From NCBI GenBank assembly GCA_027886175.1, contig JAJNNQ010000023.1, positions 6,682,501-6,746,500 on the forward strand: DNA of 64,000 nt, in the 5' to 3' direction. The DNA is from Phylloscopus collybita. Lineage: Eukaryota; Chordata; Aves; Passeriformes; Phylloscopidae. The notes beneath the pieces were generated by a model. The model had not been told where the DNA came from. It ran no database searches and worked only from the letters and a program-made list of their open reading frames with translations. Both the position numbers and the translations under genes were made by a program. This document shows positions 22,031 through 61,350 of the stretch, one piece after another. Position 1 is the first letter of the stretch; every line of letters begins with the position of its first letter.

Positions 22031-25000
22031 CTACATGTTGAGGAAGGCAAAAGCCGATGGCTGCAGAGTGCCCTCCGTGTCTGTGCCCCCCTCTTGGGGC
22101 TGGGATGGCATCTGTGGCTCCACGGGTGGTGAGTGTGGCTGCAGCACTGCGCCAGGACGGGCCACCAGCTCCATGCCAGCGAACAGGGACAGGCTGGGGG
22201 CCACCGTGTCCCCTGCCAGCCTGCTCCCCCCGTCCTGCTCGCAGGGACAGGCCCCAGGCTGCCCGGGGGGCTCTGATGTCACCCCCGGCTCCTCAGCGGG
22301 GGCCCTGGGGGCTGCAGGGGTCGGGGCCGAGCTCAGCGGGGTCAGGAAGCTCTCGCTGGCCAGGGCTGGGATGTCCATGAGCAGGTCCCCAGCTGAGTCC
22401 ACCGAGGGGGCTGAGGGCGGGCACGGGGCCCTCGGGGAGGGCTGGGCCCGGCACAGGGCCTCGAACTGCCGCAGCATCTGGGACAGGGGATGGGCAGAGT
22501 GAGAGCAGCATCAGCAAAGGGGCTTGGCCCTGCCAACTTTTCCCAGGCAGAGGGACTGTCCCCATTGTCCCCTCCCGGGGCTCAGAGGGAGCATCACCCT
22601 GCCCAGGCTCCCTGCTCCTGGGAAAGGCAGCCAAACCCACCCCTCTGGGACATCCACCGAGCCATTCCCAAGGGCTGTGTGTCCCCAAGAGCTGTCAGAC
22701 CTGTGCCAGGAGCCCCCACCTGGGGAACTGGGCACAGGGATGTCCCCAGAGTCACCTTTGTTGCTCGGTTGGCCACAGGCCCAGGGCTGCCTTGGCTGAG
22801 GTGCTGCAGGCGCTGCCGGGTCACGGCAAAGATCTGCTCTGGGGAGAGCAAATCGGAGCAGCCGAGGGCAGAGATGGCACACATGGACCTCTGTGGGAAA
22901 GGGGAGCGTGGCTGAGCCGGGCAGGCCCCCAAACAGCCCCCAGACCTCCCAGGGGAGCCCCCTGTGCTCACCATGCGGACGCTGTCACTGGGATCCTCCA
23001 GCGCCCGGCCCAGCAGCTCCAGCACCACCTCACAGTTCAGGAGGCCACACCTGCACAGGGATGGGGGTCACAGTCACCTGCTGCACCTTCCCATCCCCGG
23101 AGTCCAGGCCTGGGCAGCCAGAGAAGGGCTCAGGTTGTCCCAGAAGCACCCCCAGCCCCAGGGAGCACCTGTCTCTGACACTTACTCCTTGAGGAAGTGC
23201 TGAGCTTCCTCCCTGGTGAGGAAGACCCTGGCCCCACGTGTCAGTCCTGACACCAGGCTCAGCTCCCTCCGGCAGTCACCCGGGCTGTCAGCATCCACCC
23301 TGCTGGGGACACACCTTGTGGGTACAGGGGCCACCTGCTTACTCCTCCTGGGGTCCCTGCACGCCCCCTGACAGACCCCGAGCAGCTCTGCCCACCCATG
23401 GCTGGCAGGACAAACACCCCAGACAGAACACAGCCAGGAGCGCTGGGGGCACTCTGGATCAGTGGTGTGGAAAACAAGGGGCAGCACTCCTGGGAAAGCA
23501 GCTGGGACAGTCCCAGGGCAGGAGAGCCCCCCAGGCCCCTCTCACCTGTCGGCCCCGTGGCTCAGCTCCCGGCTGGCCCCGGAGCGGCTGTCGCTGCCGG
23601 ATTTGCTGCCCGAGTCGGAGGCGCGGCTCCGCTCGTTGCCCTGCGAGGATTCCCGGGAGCTGTGCCCGCTGTCTGCCTCCTCCCAGCCGCCCCCGGCCAG
23701 CCCGGGCTGGTGGCTCACTGCAGGGACAGCGCTGCTCAGCCGGGCTCCCCAAACCCCCCAGGGTGGCTGGGGAGCCCCCAGACTGCCCCGGCAGGACCCA
23801 CCTCGGGCTCCGCGCGGCGCAGGAGGAGTCGGGGGCGGCACGGCCGGGCTGCTGGCAGGGGATGGAGCTCGGACAGGCTCGTAGGTGTCCTCGGGGAGGT
23901 CCCCATGGAGCCGCCGGGGCCCCCCCGGTGCCGGGAGCACGGCCTGGGCCACGGCCTCGGCCGCTCGCTGCAGGCTGCTCAGCAGGGCCTCTCCTGTGGA
24001 AGCTGGGAGAGGCTGGGATGTTGGGAGAATCCCGGGAACCCAGCGCCATGGGAGCAGCACTGAGTTCCAGGCTGGGAAAGGGGGTGAGGGAACTCAGAGG
24101 ATGAGGAACAAAGAGACCCTCATGGCCCTGCCCGAGCTCCCAGTGAGGGCCTGGCCAGGACTCACCGGAGCTGCTTTTGTCACTGCTGAAGCCGAATCCC
24201 TGCAGGGAGCCACAGGGGCTGGGGCTGGAGCCCATCCCTGGGGGGGCACAGGGAATGTCAGAGGGAGCACAGGCACTGGGGGTTCCCCTTTCCTGCTGTT
24301 TCCCTGCCCCCCTGACCGAGGGCTGGTCCCAGGGGGGCTGTGCTCACCGGCGGGGGCCAGGGGCCGGGCGGGCAGCGCCAGGGGCTGCGGCAGCGGCGCA
24401 TCTGAGAACAGAATGCTGGCCAGGTCCTGTGGGATTGAGAGAGGGAGAGGAGAGAGAGGAGTGTGGGCAGTGCTGGGAACCCCAGAGTCCCCAGAGGAGG
24501 CGCATGAGGGCTGTCCTGATCCTCCAGCACTCACCTGTGCGGCCGCCCGCACCTTCTGGTTCAAGCTGTTGCCGTGGAGGGGGTCTGGGGGCCCAGAGAA
24601 CACTGCAGACACACAGAGGGGAGGGTGGGGGATGCTCCCAGCTGGGGTAGGACCCTGCTCCTGGCACAGCCCCTGCTGCAGAAGCCCTTTTGGGGTTCCC
24701 ATGGGGCTGTTGCTGCCCTCCCATGTCTCCCCAGCCCGTTACCCGCGGCTTCCCGGATGAAGTTGGCGTTCCTCTTCAGCTGCAGGACAAACTGGGGGGA
24801 GCCCTGGGAGCAGGTGTGCAGCAGGATCTTCAGCACCTGGCTCGGAGAACAAGGACAAGTCACAGCTGCCCTCCCTGGAGTGGGGGGCTTCCACCCCATC
24901 ACCTCCCCAGTGCTCCCAGCACGGACCCACCTTCAACTTGACGTGGCAGGAGCTGCTCTGCAGGCGTGTGAGGAGATGCTCCAGCAGGCACTGGCTGCTC

Positions 25001-25589
25001 CCGGGGGACTCGTGGGAGATCTCTAGGGACGGGTTAGGGATCCAGCCGGGATTGGAGGGCAGCAGCAGATCCCGGAGTGCCAGGAATCAGTCCCTCCACA
25101 GGGTCCCAGCCAGCGTCCACAATCCCACAGCTGCCCCCAACCAGCCCCGCAAGCCTCCAACACCCACCACGGCCTGGAGCACCCCCTGTCCCGGGATCCC
25201 TTCCCTGTCCCGGGGAACCCCCCCTGCCCTGGCCCCTCCCGGCTCCCTGAAGGATACTGGCGATCTCCTCAAACAGGTACCCGGGACAGGGCGTGTCGTC
25301 GTCAGCCGTGCCCCGCAGCAACACCGGCAGCTGGAGGAGGAGGGGGCGGCGTGAGAGGGAGCGGACCCGCCCCGGACGCCGGTGGTGGGGTCCTGACCGA
25401 GGCGGGCCGGACCCCGTCAGGGCTGTGTGAGGCCGCTGTAGAAGCGAGTGGGGGGACGGGGGGGGGTGCAGCGATGACGTCGCGGGTGAACAGTGACGTC
25501 ACGCCACGGCAGCCCCCTCCCCGCTCCCCAAAAGCCCCCATCCGTACCCGGCTCAGGAAACTCAGCCGGTCCCGCAGCGGCACCGCCAT
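22031..25589 (-). CDS. TEPSIN: TEPSIN (ENTHD2), AP-4 accessory protein, 13 coding exons, 552 codons
   Basis: Tepsin is the ENTH/VHS-type accessory protein of the AP-4 coat at the trans-Golgi network. Coding exons, high to low: 25589-25548, 25330-25258, 25022-24931, 24836-24743, 24602-24535, 24426-24348, 24237-24166, 23993-23802, 23717-23546, 23299-23186, 23050-22972, 22890-22756, 22477-22031. Phases agree throughout; human has 525 residues. The N-terminal ENTH-like domain spans about residues 1-125 (LPVLLRGT, CPGYLFEEIA, PGSSQCLLEHLL, GPPDPLHGNSL). A VHS-like domain lies about 296-410 (DCRRELSLV, ECGLLNCE, GSPGPVANRATK). The C-terminal linker carries LFAGM (502-506) and SAFAFLN (545-551), the two known AP-4 binding motifs, one residue from the end. 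The start aligns with the human Met1. The exon at 23299 has a NAGNAG acceptor. It shares a divergent promoter with NDUFAF8. Confidence 0.96.
25494..25501. promoter_or_regulatory. Palindromic CRE (TGACGTCA) in TEPSIN intron 1
   Basis: A perfect TGACGTCA CREB/ATF palindrome lies about 50 bases inside TEPSIN intron 1, with a second near-match TGACGTCG at 25475-25482. Both are inside the CpG-rich divergent promoter domain. Confidence 0.5.
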
Positions 25590-25932
25590 GACACTGGCAG
25601 CACCGGCGCTGCCCTTTCCCCGGGCGGCGTCAGGGAAACTCCCCCGGAAGTTGTTTTAAACCAATGAGAGAGCGAAGCTTTGCCACCCAACCAATCAACG
25701 CCGAGAGAGGGCGGGGCTCCAGGCGGAAAGGTTCCATGAGGTTGACGCCTGAAGGAGGCGGGAAATAAACAACCGGCACTTCCACCAATCAGAACCGCCG
25801 GCGCCGAATAACCAATCAGAAGGGGTGCGGTTCGGGGTGGTACCCGCCCAATAGGAGAGCGCGGTGTGTGACGAGCGGGGCGGGCAGCCAATGGAGGCCG
25901 TGCGGTCATGGCGGCGCCCGTGCGGTGAGGCG
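25590..25932. promoter_or_regulatory. Divergent TEPSIN/NDUFAF8 promoter with six CCAAT boxes
   Basis: Only 343 bases separate the two start codons, which point away from each other. Within this span CCAAT occurs on the plus strand at 25661, 25691, 25785, 25812, 25848 and 25888. An ETS-type CCGGAAGT core lies near 25644. There is no TATA box. Multiple CCAAT boxes plus an ETS site are typical of bidirectional housekeeping promoters under NF-Y and ETS factors. Confidence 0.85.
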
Positions 25933-26315
25933 ATGTCGGGGCGCGGAGTCTGGCTGCGGGCGCGGGCGCGGCTGCGGCGCTTCCCGGCGGCGCTGGCGGC
26001 CTGCGGGGACCAGGTGGGGCCGGGGGGCACAGGGGGATCCGCTGCGGGGCCGGCGGGTCCCGGTGGCCCCCGCTCCCGTCCCGTGTGATTCCCGCAGGCC
26101 GCGGCCTACGGGCGGTGCGTGGCGGCGGCGGCGGCGGGACCGGCGGAGCTGCGGCGGGACACGTGCCTGGAGGAGTTCCAGGCGCTGCGGGAATGCTTCG
26201 CCCGGGCGGTACGGCTCTGTCCCAGTCCCCGTGCCGATCCCGGTGCTGGCGGAGAGAGGCGGCCTCGGCCCGTCCTGACCGCGGCTCTTTGCAGGCAAAG
26301 GCGACACCGAAGTGA
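25933..26315 (+). CDS. NDUFAF8: NDUFAF8, complex I assembly factor, 3 exons, 70 codons
   Basis: NDUFAF8 is a small mitochondrial protein that works with NDUFAF5 in respiratory complex I assembly. Exons: 25933-26013, 26098-26208, 26295-26315 (stop TGA). All junctions are phase 0, with introns GTGGGG..GCAG and GTACGG..GCAG. The protein starts MSGRGVWLRARARL and keeps ACG-x-QAAAYGRC and TCLEEFQALREC. The four cysteines form a twin CX9C motif (C-GDQAAAYGR-C and C-LEEFQALRE-C), the hallmark of Mia40-imported intermembrane-space and assembly proteins. Human has 74 residues; the tail here is slightly shorter (AKATPK). Upstream in-frame ATG codons at 25890 and 25908 are blocked by a stop or lie in another frame, so 25933 is preferred. 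It is divergent from TEPSIN and convergent with SLC38A10. Confidence 0.94.
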
Positions 26316-26468
26316 CCCCGGAGCCGTCCCCGCCTGGAGATGCTCGGGAGAAGTAAAACCCTCAAACCCACCCCAAATGATGGGACCCCCCCGGCCCCGG
26401 AGCTGCCCACCCGCTCCCCGGCCCGCAGGAGGTCCAGCCCCGGGCTGGGTGAGGGTCACAGATCTTCT

Positions 26469-26522
26469 TTTATTTATTAAAAAAAAAAGAATTCAGATCA
26501 GAATGCTTCAGCTTATTTTATT
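26469..26522. terminator. Shared tail-to-tail poly(A) region of NDUFAF8 and SLC38A10
   Basis: On the plus strand ATTAAA at 26476-26481 is the best poly(A) signal for NDUFAF8, about 160 bases past its stop. On the minus strand AATAAA occurs at 26522-26517, with two overlapping copies at 26474-26469 and 26478-26473, serving SLC38A10. The 3' ends of the two genes therefore meet or overlap in about 50 bases. Which minus-strand signal is used is unknown. Confidence 0.7.
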
Positions 26523-28168
26523 GATGGGCTCAGCCCGCGCTCCGGGCTCTCCCTCCCAGCGTTCCACCCGCCCTGGGGGAGCCGTTCCCGACGGGACAAG
26601 GCAGCTCCCGCCAGCTTCCAGCCCAGCTCGGGGTGCCCACGCCATTCCCAGGAACAGGAATGTCAGGAGCATCTTTGGTCCCTTATGTTCACACAGACAA
26701 CAACAAACAGGCGGGTGTGACCCCGCGGGGCCGGCAGCACAGGGCACGAGGAACCGATCCAGCTCCCTGTCACTTCGGGAAGGCTGCTTGGTGCCACAGC
26801 CCGCATCCATCTCCCCAGGGCACACCCGGAGCCCGGCCCCGCCTCTGGGAGCGGCCCCGGGGCTCCCGGCCGCCCGTGGTGCTTGTGCTTGAAGACAGCG
26901 TTAATGGAGAAGCTCGTTGGGGTCAGGGGGTTTAAGGCCACAGTGTTCCGAGGGGTCTTCCCAAAGGACTCCCGGGGTCGCTTCCCTGTCACCCTGGGTT
27001 GTGACACCCTGGGAGCACCAGGTAGGGACAGTCCCACCCTGTCCCAGCTCTGCAGGGTTCCACTGGACACAGACTCGAGGTCACCAAAGACATTATTTGG
27101 AGGTTGGGATATAGAACCCACCACAGTGATGAGGTCTGAGGGCTCCAGGCTGGGAATTCTCAGCCGGTCTAGGGAGAGCTTTGGGATTGAATTCCGTACA
27201 TTCGCAGGTCAGAACGTAAAAACACAAAATCCAAAAAAACCCAAGGGGTGAATCACTGGGAGCCTGAAACAACACAGAGCTCTTGGGGAAGCTCTTCCCT
27301 TCCTCACTCACCAAACAAATTACCAGAGGTGGAGCAGGGACCTGTCTGGATGCAGAACAGGGTGGGGGGAGGCTGGGAAGAACACAGGGAACACAGGAAG
27401 AGGTAGGTGGAGCCCCTGGATCCACCTGGCTCTGCCACGTTTTTTCCCAAACCACTCACCTCTGGCAGAAGAATCAAGCTGGGTTGGGAAGGGTCAGGGG
27501 GAAGCTGAGCTTCTTAATGCACTTTTGAGAGGGGAAGTGGAGCTGGAGAGCACAGCGAGGAGCACCCAGGGAGGGTAGCGGGGGCAGAGCTCTGTATGAT
27601 CCCAGTGTGTGGCCAAGGAATCCCATCCCTGGGAGAGAGGCAGCACAACAAGAGTTGTGCCCAGTTAAGGCAGCATTTCTACTAAATGAGGTTCCTAAAC
27701 CACCACTGTGTCCCAAACAAATGAGGCTCTGCTCCTGATCCAGCACTGGAGCATTGACTCCACTGGTCCTCAGCTCACGGCTTCTCTGGGGTAAAGCCCT
27801 TCCCGAGGTGTGGATCCCAGGTCCCCTCGGCATAGCTGGGGCAATGGAGCCCCTTCCTGGTTCTGAGAGGAGCTGGGAGATGGTTGGAGAAGGCAATTTG
27901 ATATGAATGAGATGCTGGGAAACGTCCTTGGAGCAGCGGCCTGGCTGGAAGGCAGGGGGCAGCAGGAATGTCACTTCCTGGGCTGCCCACAGGCACACAC
28001 TGAGGATGCTGCTGTGGAAGCCCCTGGGGTGGTGCTCAGGGATCCAGGGAGATGCTGCGGATCCGAGCGCTGCATCCAGCAACGCGCTGCTGGCTCAGAC
28101 CTGTCTCTCCATGCCTGAGCAACCCCACTGAGCCCGAGCCTTCCCTGCGGAGCACGGCCGCCGCCTCG
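26523..28168 (-). other. SLC38A10: SLC38A10 3' untranslated region
   Basis: These 1.65 kb lie between the SLC38A10 stop codon and its poly(A) signals without an intervening AATAAA on the minus strand or an obvious exon of another gene. Open frames on both strands are short and unrecognised. The inference that it is one contiguous 3'UTR rests on the absence of other signals. Confidence 0.65.
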
Positions 28169-56459
<28,291 letters not shown>

Positions 56460-56699
56460 GGCCCGCGGCGGAGGATCCCCGCGGCGGGGGACCCGGTTTG
56501 TGGCAGCTCCCCGAGCCCCACGGCCGGCTCGGAGCGCCCGGTGTCACCGGTCCCCCTCAGCCGGCCGTGCCCGCCATGGCCTCACCGGGCCCGCCCCGAC
56601 CCGGCACCGGCCACAGCGGCACTTCCGGCTTCCGCCGCCGCCGCAGGAAGTGACGTGTCCGCGCGGCGGAGCGGGGACGCTCCTGCCGCCTTGGAGGTC

Positions 56700-59330
56700 T
56701 GGACTCACTGGTGGTGGAGGGTAAAGGGGGATTCCTATGGTTGGGCACACCCGGAGAGCTGAGCACGGCCAGGGAGGTGCGGGAATGCACGAGGACACGC
56801 ATCCACGCAGATCCATGCGTGGAAAGGCACGGAGATGGGTGTGCGCCATGCCTTTACATGCGTGTGTGCATCTACATCCATGACCTCACATCTTGCGGCA
56901 GCGCTGGCACGCGAGCGGGGGTCCCCGGCGTGACGGGGGCACCTGAAAGGCCCCTCGAGGGCAGCCCATCAATCCTGGCATCCCTTCCCGCGTGCACATC
57001 TGGGCACGCATCCAGCTGTGCACACACATCTGCTTCCCATCCCACCCGGAGCCATCCCCAGCTCTGCCACGGACGTGCCCCCCGCATCCCACAGGATAAG
57101 GGAAAGAGAAGGAAAGATGCAGAGGGGGTGGCTCTGGAAGGGTCCCCCGAGGCCAGGCGTGGCGGCAGCTCGGAGTGGCACACGCCAAAGGCACGTTCCC
57201 GTCGGAAAGGAAACACGGCGCTCGTATAATTTGCAGCAATTGCGATGGGAAACCGCAGGAATTCGCTCTACAAAAGGTTTGCAGGGAGGTGAACAGGCGG
57301 CCTAATTCCCTCCAGGTGCGGCACGGGATCGGTAGCTCCGGCTGCTTTTTCCTGGCTCCTGTGCCAGAGCGGTGGCTGTGTCCATGTGTGTCCTCGGGGT
57401 GGGATGAGGAATCCTCTCGAGAATGTCACCCAGGGTCAGGAAAAGGGCTCTGGTGGCTTCTCCATGTCCGAGTGGGAGCCGGCGGCTTGGGAAGTGTGCA
57501 GAGCCAGCCAGGAGTCCCAGTGACACAGGATGGGGACACTGGGGGAGCTGCTCCAGCTCTGCCACGCTCCTGTGCCACAGCCCCGGGGCTCGTCCGTGCC
57601 CATCCCCAGGGAATGGGGTTTTCTGCAGCTCCTCAGGTACCATCAGCTGCTCGGCAGCTCCAAACATCCCAAACTCTGTCTCCAGCAGGAGCCGGACTCT
57701 GCCCCAGCAGCACCAGGGCAGTTTCCCATCACAAACCTGCTGAGAGCAAGGAGAACTCTCTAGAAAGCCCCAACCGCTCTGAACGGCCGGGCACCAGCAC
57801 GAGGGACTCCGACCCTGCTGGGTTTGGGAGCCAGCGGCAGCGTTCCCAGCACAGCATCCACTGGGAATCCCAGGTGGCTCAGAGCCCTTTCCAGTCCTGC
57901 CCCATGGCCCAGATTCCTCCCGCCGGATTTGGAGGCACGGAGAACAACCAGCCCCAGAGGACGCCAGAGCCACAGTTCCTGTAATTAGAAATGGGGGCTC
58001 AGGGCTGGCTGATCCCACAGGGATCCTGTGCTGCTTTATGGAAATGCAAATCGCTCGGGATGTCCTGGGGCTGCTGCTGTGTCCGATGCTGCCCTGCAGG
58101 GACATGCACACATGTGCTGTCACACACTGGGCTGAGCTGAGCCAGATTCCCAGCTCTTATGGGTGACGCTGCCCCAGGAAAACAGCTGGGTCCATCTCTG
58201 CTCCCACCGATCCCACTCTTGCTCAGGAATTTGCCTCAGTGGCAGCTCCGTGCCAGGGGGCAGCCATGAATCTCCCATGGCACGGGAATGCTCTGCCCTG
58301 GAACCATGGGAACATCCCTGCCCTCCCTTCTTGGGGGACACAGCGCAGGGCCCACGGGGAATCGGAAGGAATGGGAACCCCCTCTCCAGACCTGGGGGAA
58401 GCCCACCCACACCCCACCCCATGTCCCCCCTTCACCCAGGGGCCGGCACCCAGCACCCAGGGCCACCCCGCTCCCGACGGCTGGTTCCAGTGACAGATGC
58501 CTGGCAGATCCTGGGAACCACCCGGCAGGGATTGAAAAACATAAATTAAAACAAATTGCAGTTTTATATTGCAAATAAGGGCAGCTTGATGGGTTTTATT
58601 GCAGAACAACCATTAATGAAGTGCAGTTTCAGGCACCTTAATTGCTTAGGGACCAAAGTTCAGTCTGTATCTCCAGCACGGGCTGGGAGCCACCGCGTGT
58701 CCCGCGAGGGCCTGGCAGGTTGGGAATGGGATCGGGAATGAATTTATGGGCACGATAAAGGAGGATGGAAGCAAGGGGCCGAACCCATCTTGGGAGGATA
58801 GAGCAGCGTGGGACAGACAGAACAACCTGTGCTGGAGGGAGGCGAGAGGCCGTGGTGTCCCCGCCATGGTGTCACCCCCGTGTCAGCCGTGGGGCCCCAC
58901 AGTGGGTACTCACCATGGGATGGATTTTGGGATGCAGGTCCCCAAGCATTTGGGACGCTGATGCTGCCCCAGGGGCTGGGCTGAAGCGATGCAGAGCTGT
59001 GGGGGGCCCCGGGAAGCCCCCTTCGCCCCTCAGAACAAAGCACGCGTGGGTGTGCAAGGCACAGAGGGGCGTGCACGTGAACACAGCACCGAGGATACAA
59101 CCACAGGGGATGCACACGCAGCTACGCACACTCAGGACACGATCACGCCCGCCCCACGCGAGCCCCGGCACCATCACACCCGCGCGTGGACACGCTCCCC
59201 ACCTGCACGTACCCACGCCTAACTCAGGCACCAGGCTGTACCGAGCCGTTCCGAGCCACACGGTGCCTTACCGAGCCGCACGGAGCCTTACCGGACCTCA
59301 CCGAGCCGCGCGGGTGCGGTGCGGTGCCCC
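56700..59330. other. Intergenic region right of SLC38A10
   Basis: No gene is recognised. AT-rich, non-repetitive islands occur at about 57205-57310 (ATAATTTGCAGCAATTGCG) and 58525-58660 (see separate entry). Long open frames on both strands have no recognisable domain. Confidence 0.5.
58525..58660. promoter_or_regulatory. AT-rich candidate regulatory island
   Basis: It contains AAACATAAATTAAAACAAAT, TTTTATATTGCAAATAAGGG, GATGGGTTTTATTGC, AACCATTAATGAAGTGC and CTTAATTGCTTAGG. TAAT cores and ATTGCAAAT (octamer/C/EBP-like) are tightly packed, and the block is not transposon-like. Regulatory role is inferred. Confidence 0.35.
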
Positions 59331-59339
59331 CGCGCGCGC

Positions 59340-59730
59340 CCATTCATTCATTCACCCACGCGCGCCGTGGGAACGAGCCGCGCGCGCCGCGGGCGGGAAG
59401 CGCAGCCCCGCGCCCGCCCCGCCCCTCCCCGTGCGCATGAATGAGCGCGCCCCGCCCCGCTCCATATAAGGTCACCCGGTGATGCTTGGGGCGGGGCCTG
59501 TTTGGGAAGCCGCGCCCCCTTATACCGCCAATCAGAGCGGCTCGCCGGGCCCCCCACCGGGCACCGGCCTTTGTTTGTGGAGGGCTCCGGGGCCAATGGG
59601 AGCGCGGGACAGGGGGCGCTGGGCCAATGGGAGCGCGGGACGAGGGGCGCTGGGCCAATGGGCGCGCGGGAGGGGCGAGGGGCGGAGCGCGGGGCACGGC
59701 CCGGCCTGGCCACGTGCGCGCGGAGCTGCC
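59340..59730. promoter_or_regulatory. Unassigned promoter: CArG/TATA motif plus tandem CCAAT boxes
   Basis: A CpG-rich segment holds a perfect SRF CArG box CCATATAAGG (59462-59471) that overlaps a TATAAG. CCAAT occurs at 59528-59532 and then three times in a 31-bp tandem repeat (59593, 59624, 59655), followed by an E-box CACGTG at 59711-59716. GC boxes flank the CArG. CCAAT boxes on the right and a TATA-like CCTTATATGG on the left would suit a minus-strand start near 59435, but a plus-strand start near 59495 is also possible. No coding exon that I recognise follows on either side, so the transcript is unknown, perhaps non-coding. Confidence 0.5.
59593..59675. repeat. 31-bp tandem repeat carrying CCAAT, three copies
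   Basis: Units of the form GGGCCAATGGGAGCGCGGGA plus CAGGGGGCGCT repeat at exact 31-base spacing; the third copy is diverged to GGGCGCGCGGGA. Each brings one CCAAT box, about three helical turns apart. Confidence 0.85.
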
Positions 59731-60499
59731 TCCGCGGGGACCGGGGACAGCGAGGGGACCGGGGGGTCCCCGTGCCACCGGGCTGTGTCCCCAGCAGTGC
59801 CAAGGACACGTGCCTGTCCGTTCGCTATCAGTGCCGGATCCCGGTGCCACCAACGGCTCGGCACCTCCCTGCTCCGGTTGACCCCGGGGGAACACGGTGG
59901 AGCGGCCCCAGCCCAATTCCCTGTCCGGGGCGTGTTGTGGGTCGGGGCTGGCCCTGACAGCCAGAGGTGGCAGAAGGGTTCTTTTGTACTTGGATGCCTG
60001 TGGCCCCACTTGCCCGTTATTGCCGGGACTGGGGTGGGGGGCATCGTCCTGAGGGCTCTGGGCAGCAAATCCCAACTGCTGCAGTGCCCATGCAGAGGGA
60101 GCTGCACCACACACGAAGCTCCAGGGGTGGGACAGAGCCACGTGTGGATCTGTGTGCTGGGGACAGCCTTGTGCCCAACCCCGATGACACGGAGGGGACT
60201 GCACGGGGCAGGAGCTTCCCAAGGGGTCCCAAGGAAAGGCCCACCAGGAAATCCCATCCTGTGCCTGGGTTGTGTCTGGGATCTGCTGTCCCTTCCTTGG
60301 CTGTGAGAAATACCCTGATTCCCAACCACTCCCAGGCCAGCCCCATGCCCACATATGGCTGTGGCCACATTCCTGGCAAAGCCGGGGCACTCCCAGCCCC
60401 GCGGCAGGACAATGAGCTCTTGGCTGGAAAGGTGAAGGTCACGGTCATTTTCTCGGTCACAGGCAGCTCCCAGCTCCGTGTTCGTTGGTTCCCGTCCCT

Positions 60500-61110
60500 C
60501 CAGTGCTCCTGGACACCATGGCAGCATAGCTCTGTGTCACACCGGCCATGGCACTGACATTCCCGACTGCGAGACGTGGCGGTGGCTGCTGATGGCCAGG
60601 TGCTGACTCCGCTGCTGGTTTGCTCCTCATCCCCCTCCCCGCGTCTCCCCTCACCAGCCCACAGCTCTGGCTCCATCCCCCATCCAGCCAGGCCTGCCTA
60701 CGGCGCTGCCGAACCACGGCAGCGGCACCGAGCACCCGGGCAGGGCCACAGCCCCGGTGTCACCCGATGGCCGGGACAGCGGCCAGCCCGGGCCGGCCCC
60801 GCCGCGCTCTCGGGCAGGCAGGGAAGCACCGGTGCATCTCCCGGGGCCCGGGGAGAGAACAAAGGAGGGCAGCTGCAGCGGAGGGAGCGGCGCTGCCGGA
60901 TGCGCTGCAGCGCGGATAATCCGCCCCGGCACAGCCTCCGGAGCACCGGCGGCCCCGGCTGCGGGGAGCGGCCGCTCGGCCCGAGGCGTGAGGGCTGTGC
61001 GGGATGGGGAGGAGGCTGATCCCGGCTCCCCGCGCAGCCCCATCCCGGATCCTCGCGCCGTGCCCCCCGTTCCATCCCGCCCCGCGGCCGTGCTCACCCC
61101 GGCTAATGCC
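60500..61110. promoter_or_regulatory. CpG-rich block without recognised gene
   Basis: Dense CpG and GGC/CCG sequence precedes the AT-rich element at 61110. It could hold a first non-coding exon of the next gene (BAHCC1 in human, plus strand), but no BAHCC1 coding sequence is seen and no splice donor can be assigned. Confidence 0.3.
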
Positions 61111-61350
61111 GCGCCATAAAGGAACCGACTTACATTAACGACTTTTGTCACCAAAGTCATTAACATAATAGGGCTTCCACATCAAAATTGAATATTAATG
61201 CTCCGCCGGCTGCGGAGGGAGGCGGATAATTGCTCTAATACATTTTCCAGTCGGATTTTCGCATCGCGGCAGCAATTGCATTAGCAAACCCGATTATTCC
61301 CACGGCCGGTACAATGGGATGGTTAATGGGAGTTAAGTTCCTGCCTTCTT
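61110..61350. promoter_or_regulatory. Strong candidate conserved non-coding element
   Basis: About 240 bases of mixed AT-rich, non-repetitive sequence interrupt a CpG island. Motifs: TTACATTAACGACTTTTGTC, AAGTCATTAACATAATAGGG, AAATTGAATATTAATGC, GCGGATAATTGCTC and GCAATTGCATTAGCAAACC. GACTTT/AAAGTC arms (61140-61145 and 61153-61158) form a small inverted repeat. At least eight TAAT/ATTA cores are present. The look is that of a deeply conserved developmental enhancer; not verified. Confidence 0.45.

Noticed and set aside
59340..59500. Gamma-actin (ACTG1) promoter, suggested by CArG plus CCAAT and the human neighbourhood
   Set aside because: No actin coding exon is present anywhere in the window, and actin sequence would be unmistakable. 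In human, BAHCC1 lies between SLC38A10 and ACTG1.
59344..60527. Opposing frames of more than 300 codons over the 59.5 kb CpG island
   Set aside because: Low-complexity Pro/Arg/Ala/Gly translations in several frames, with no domain and no splice context.
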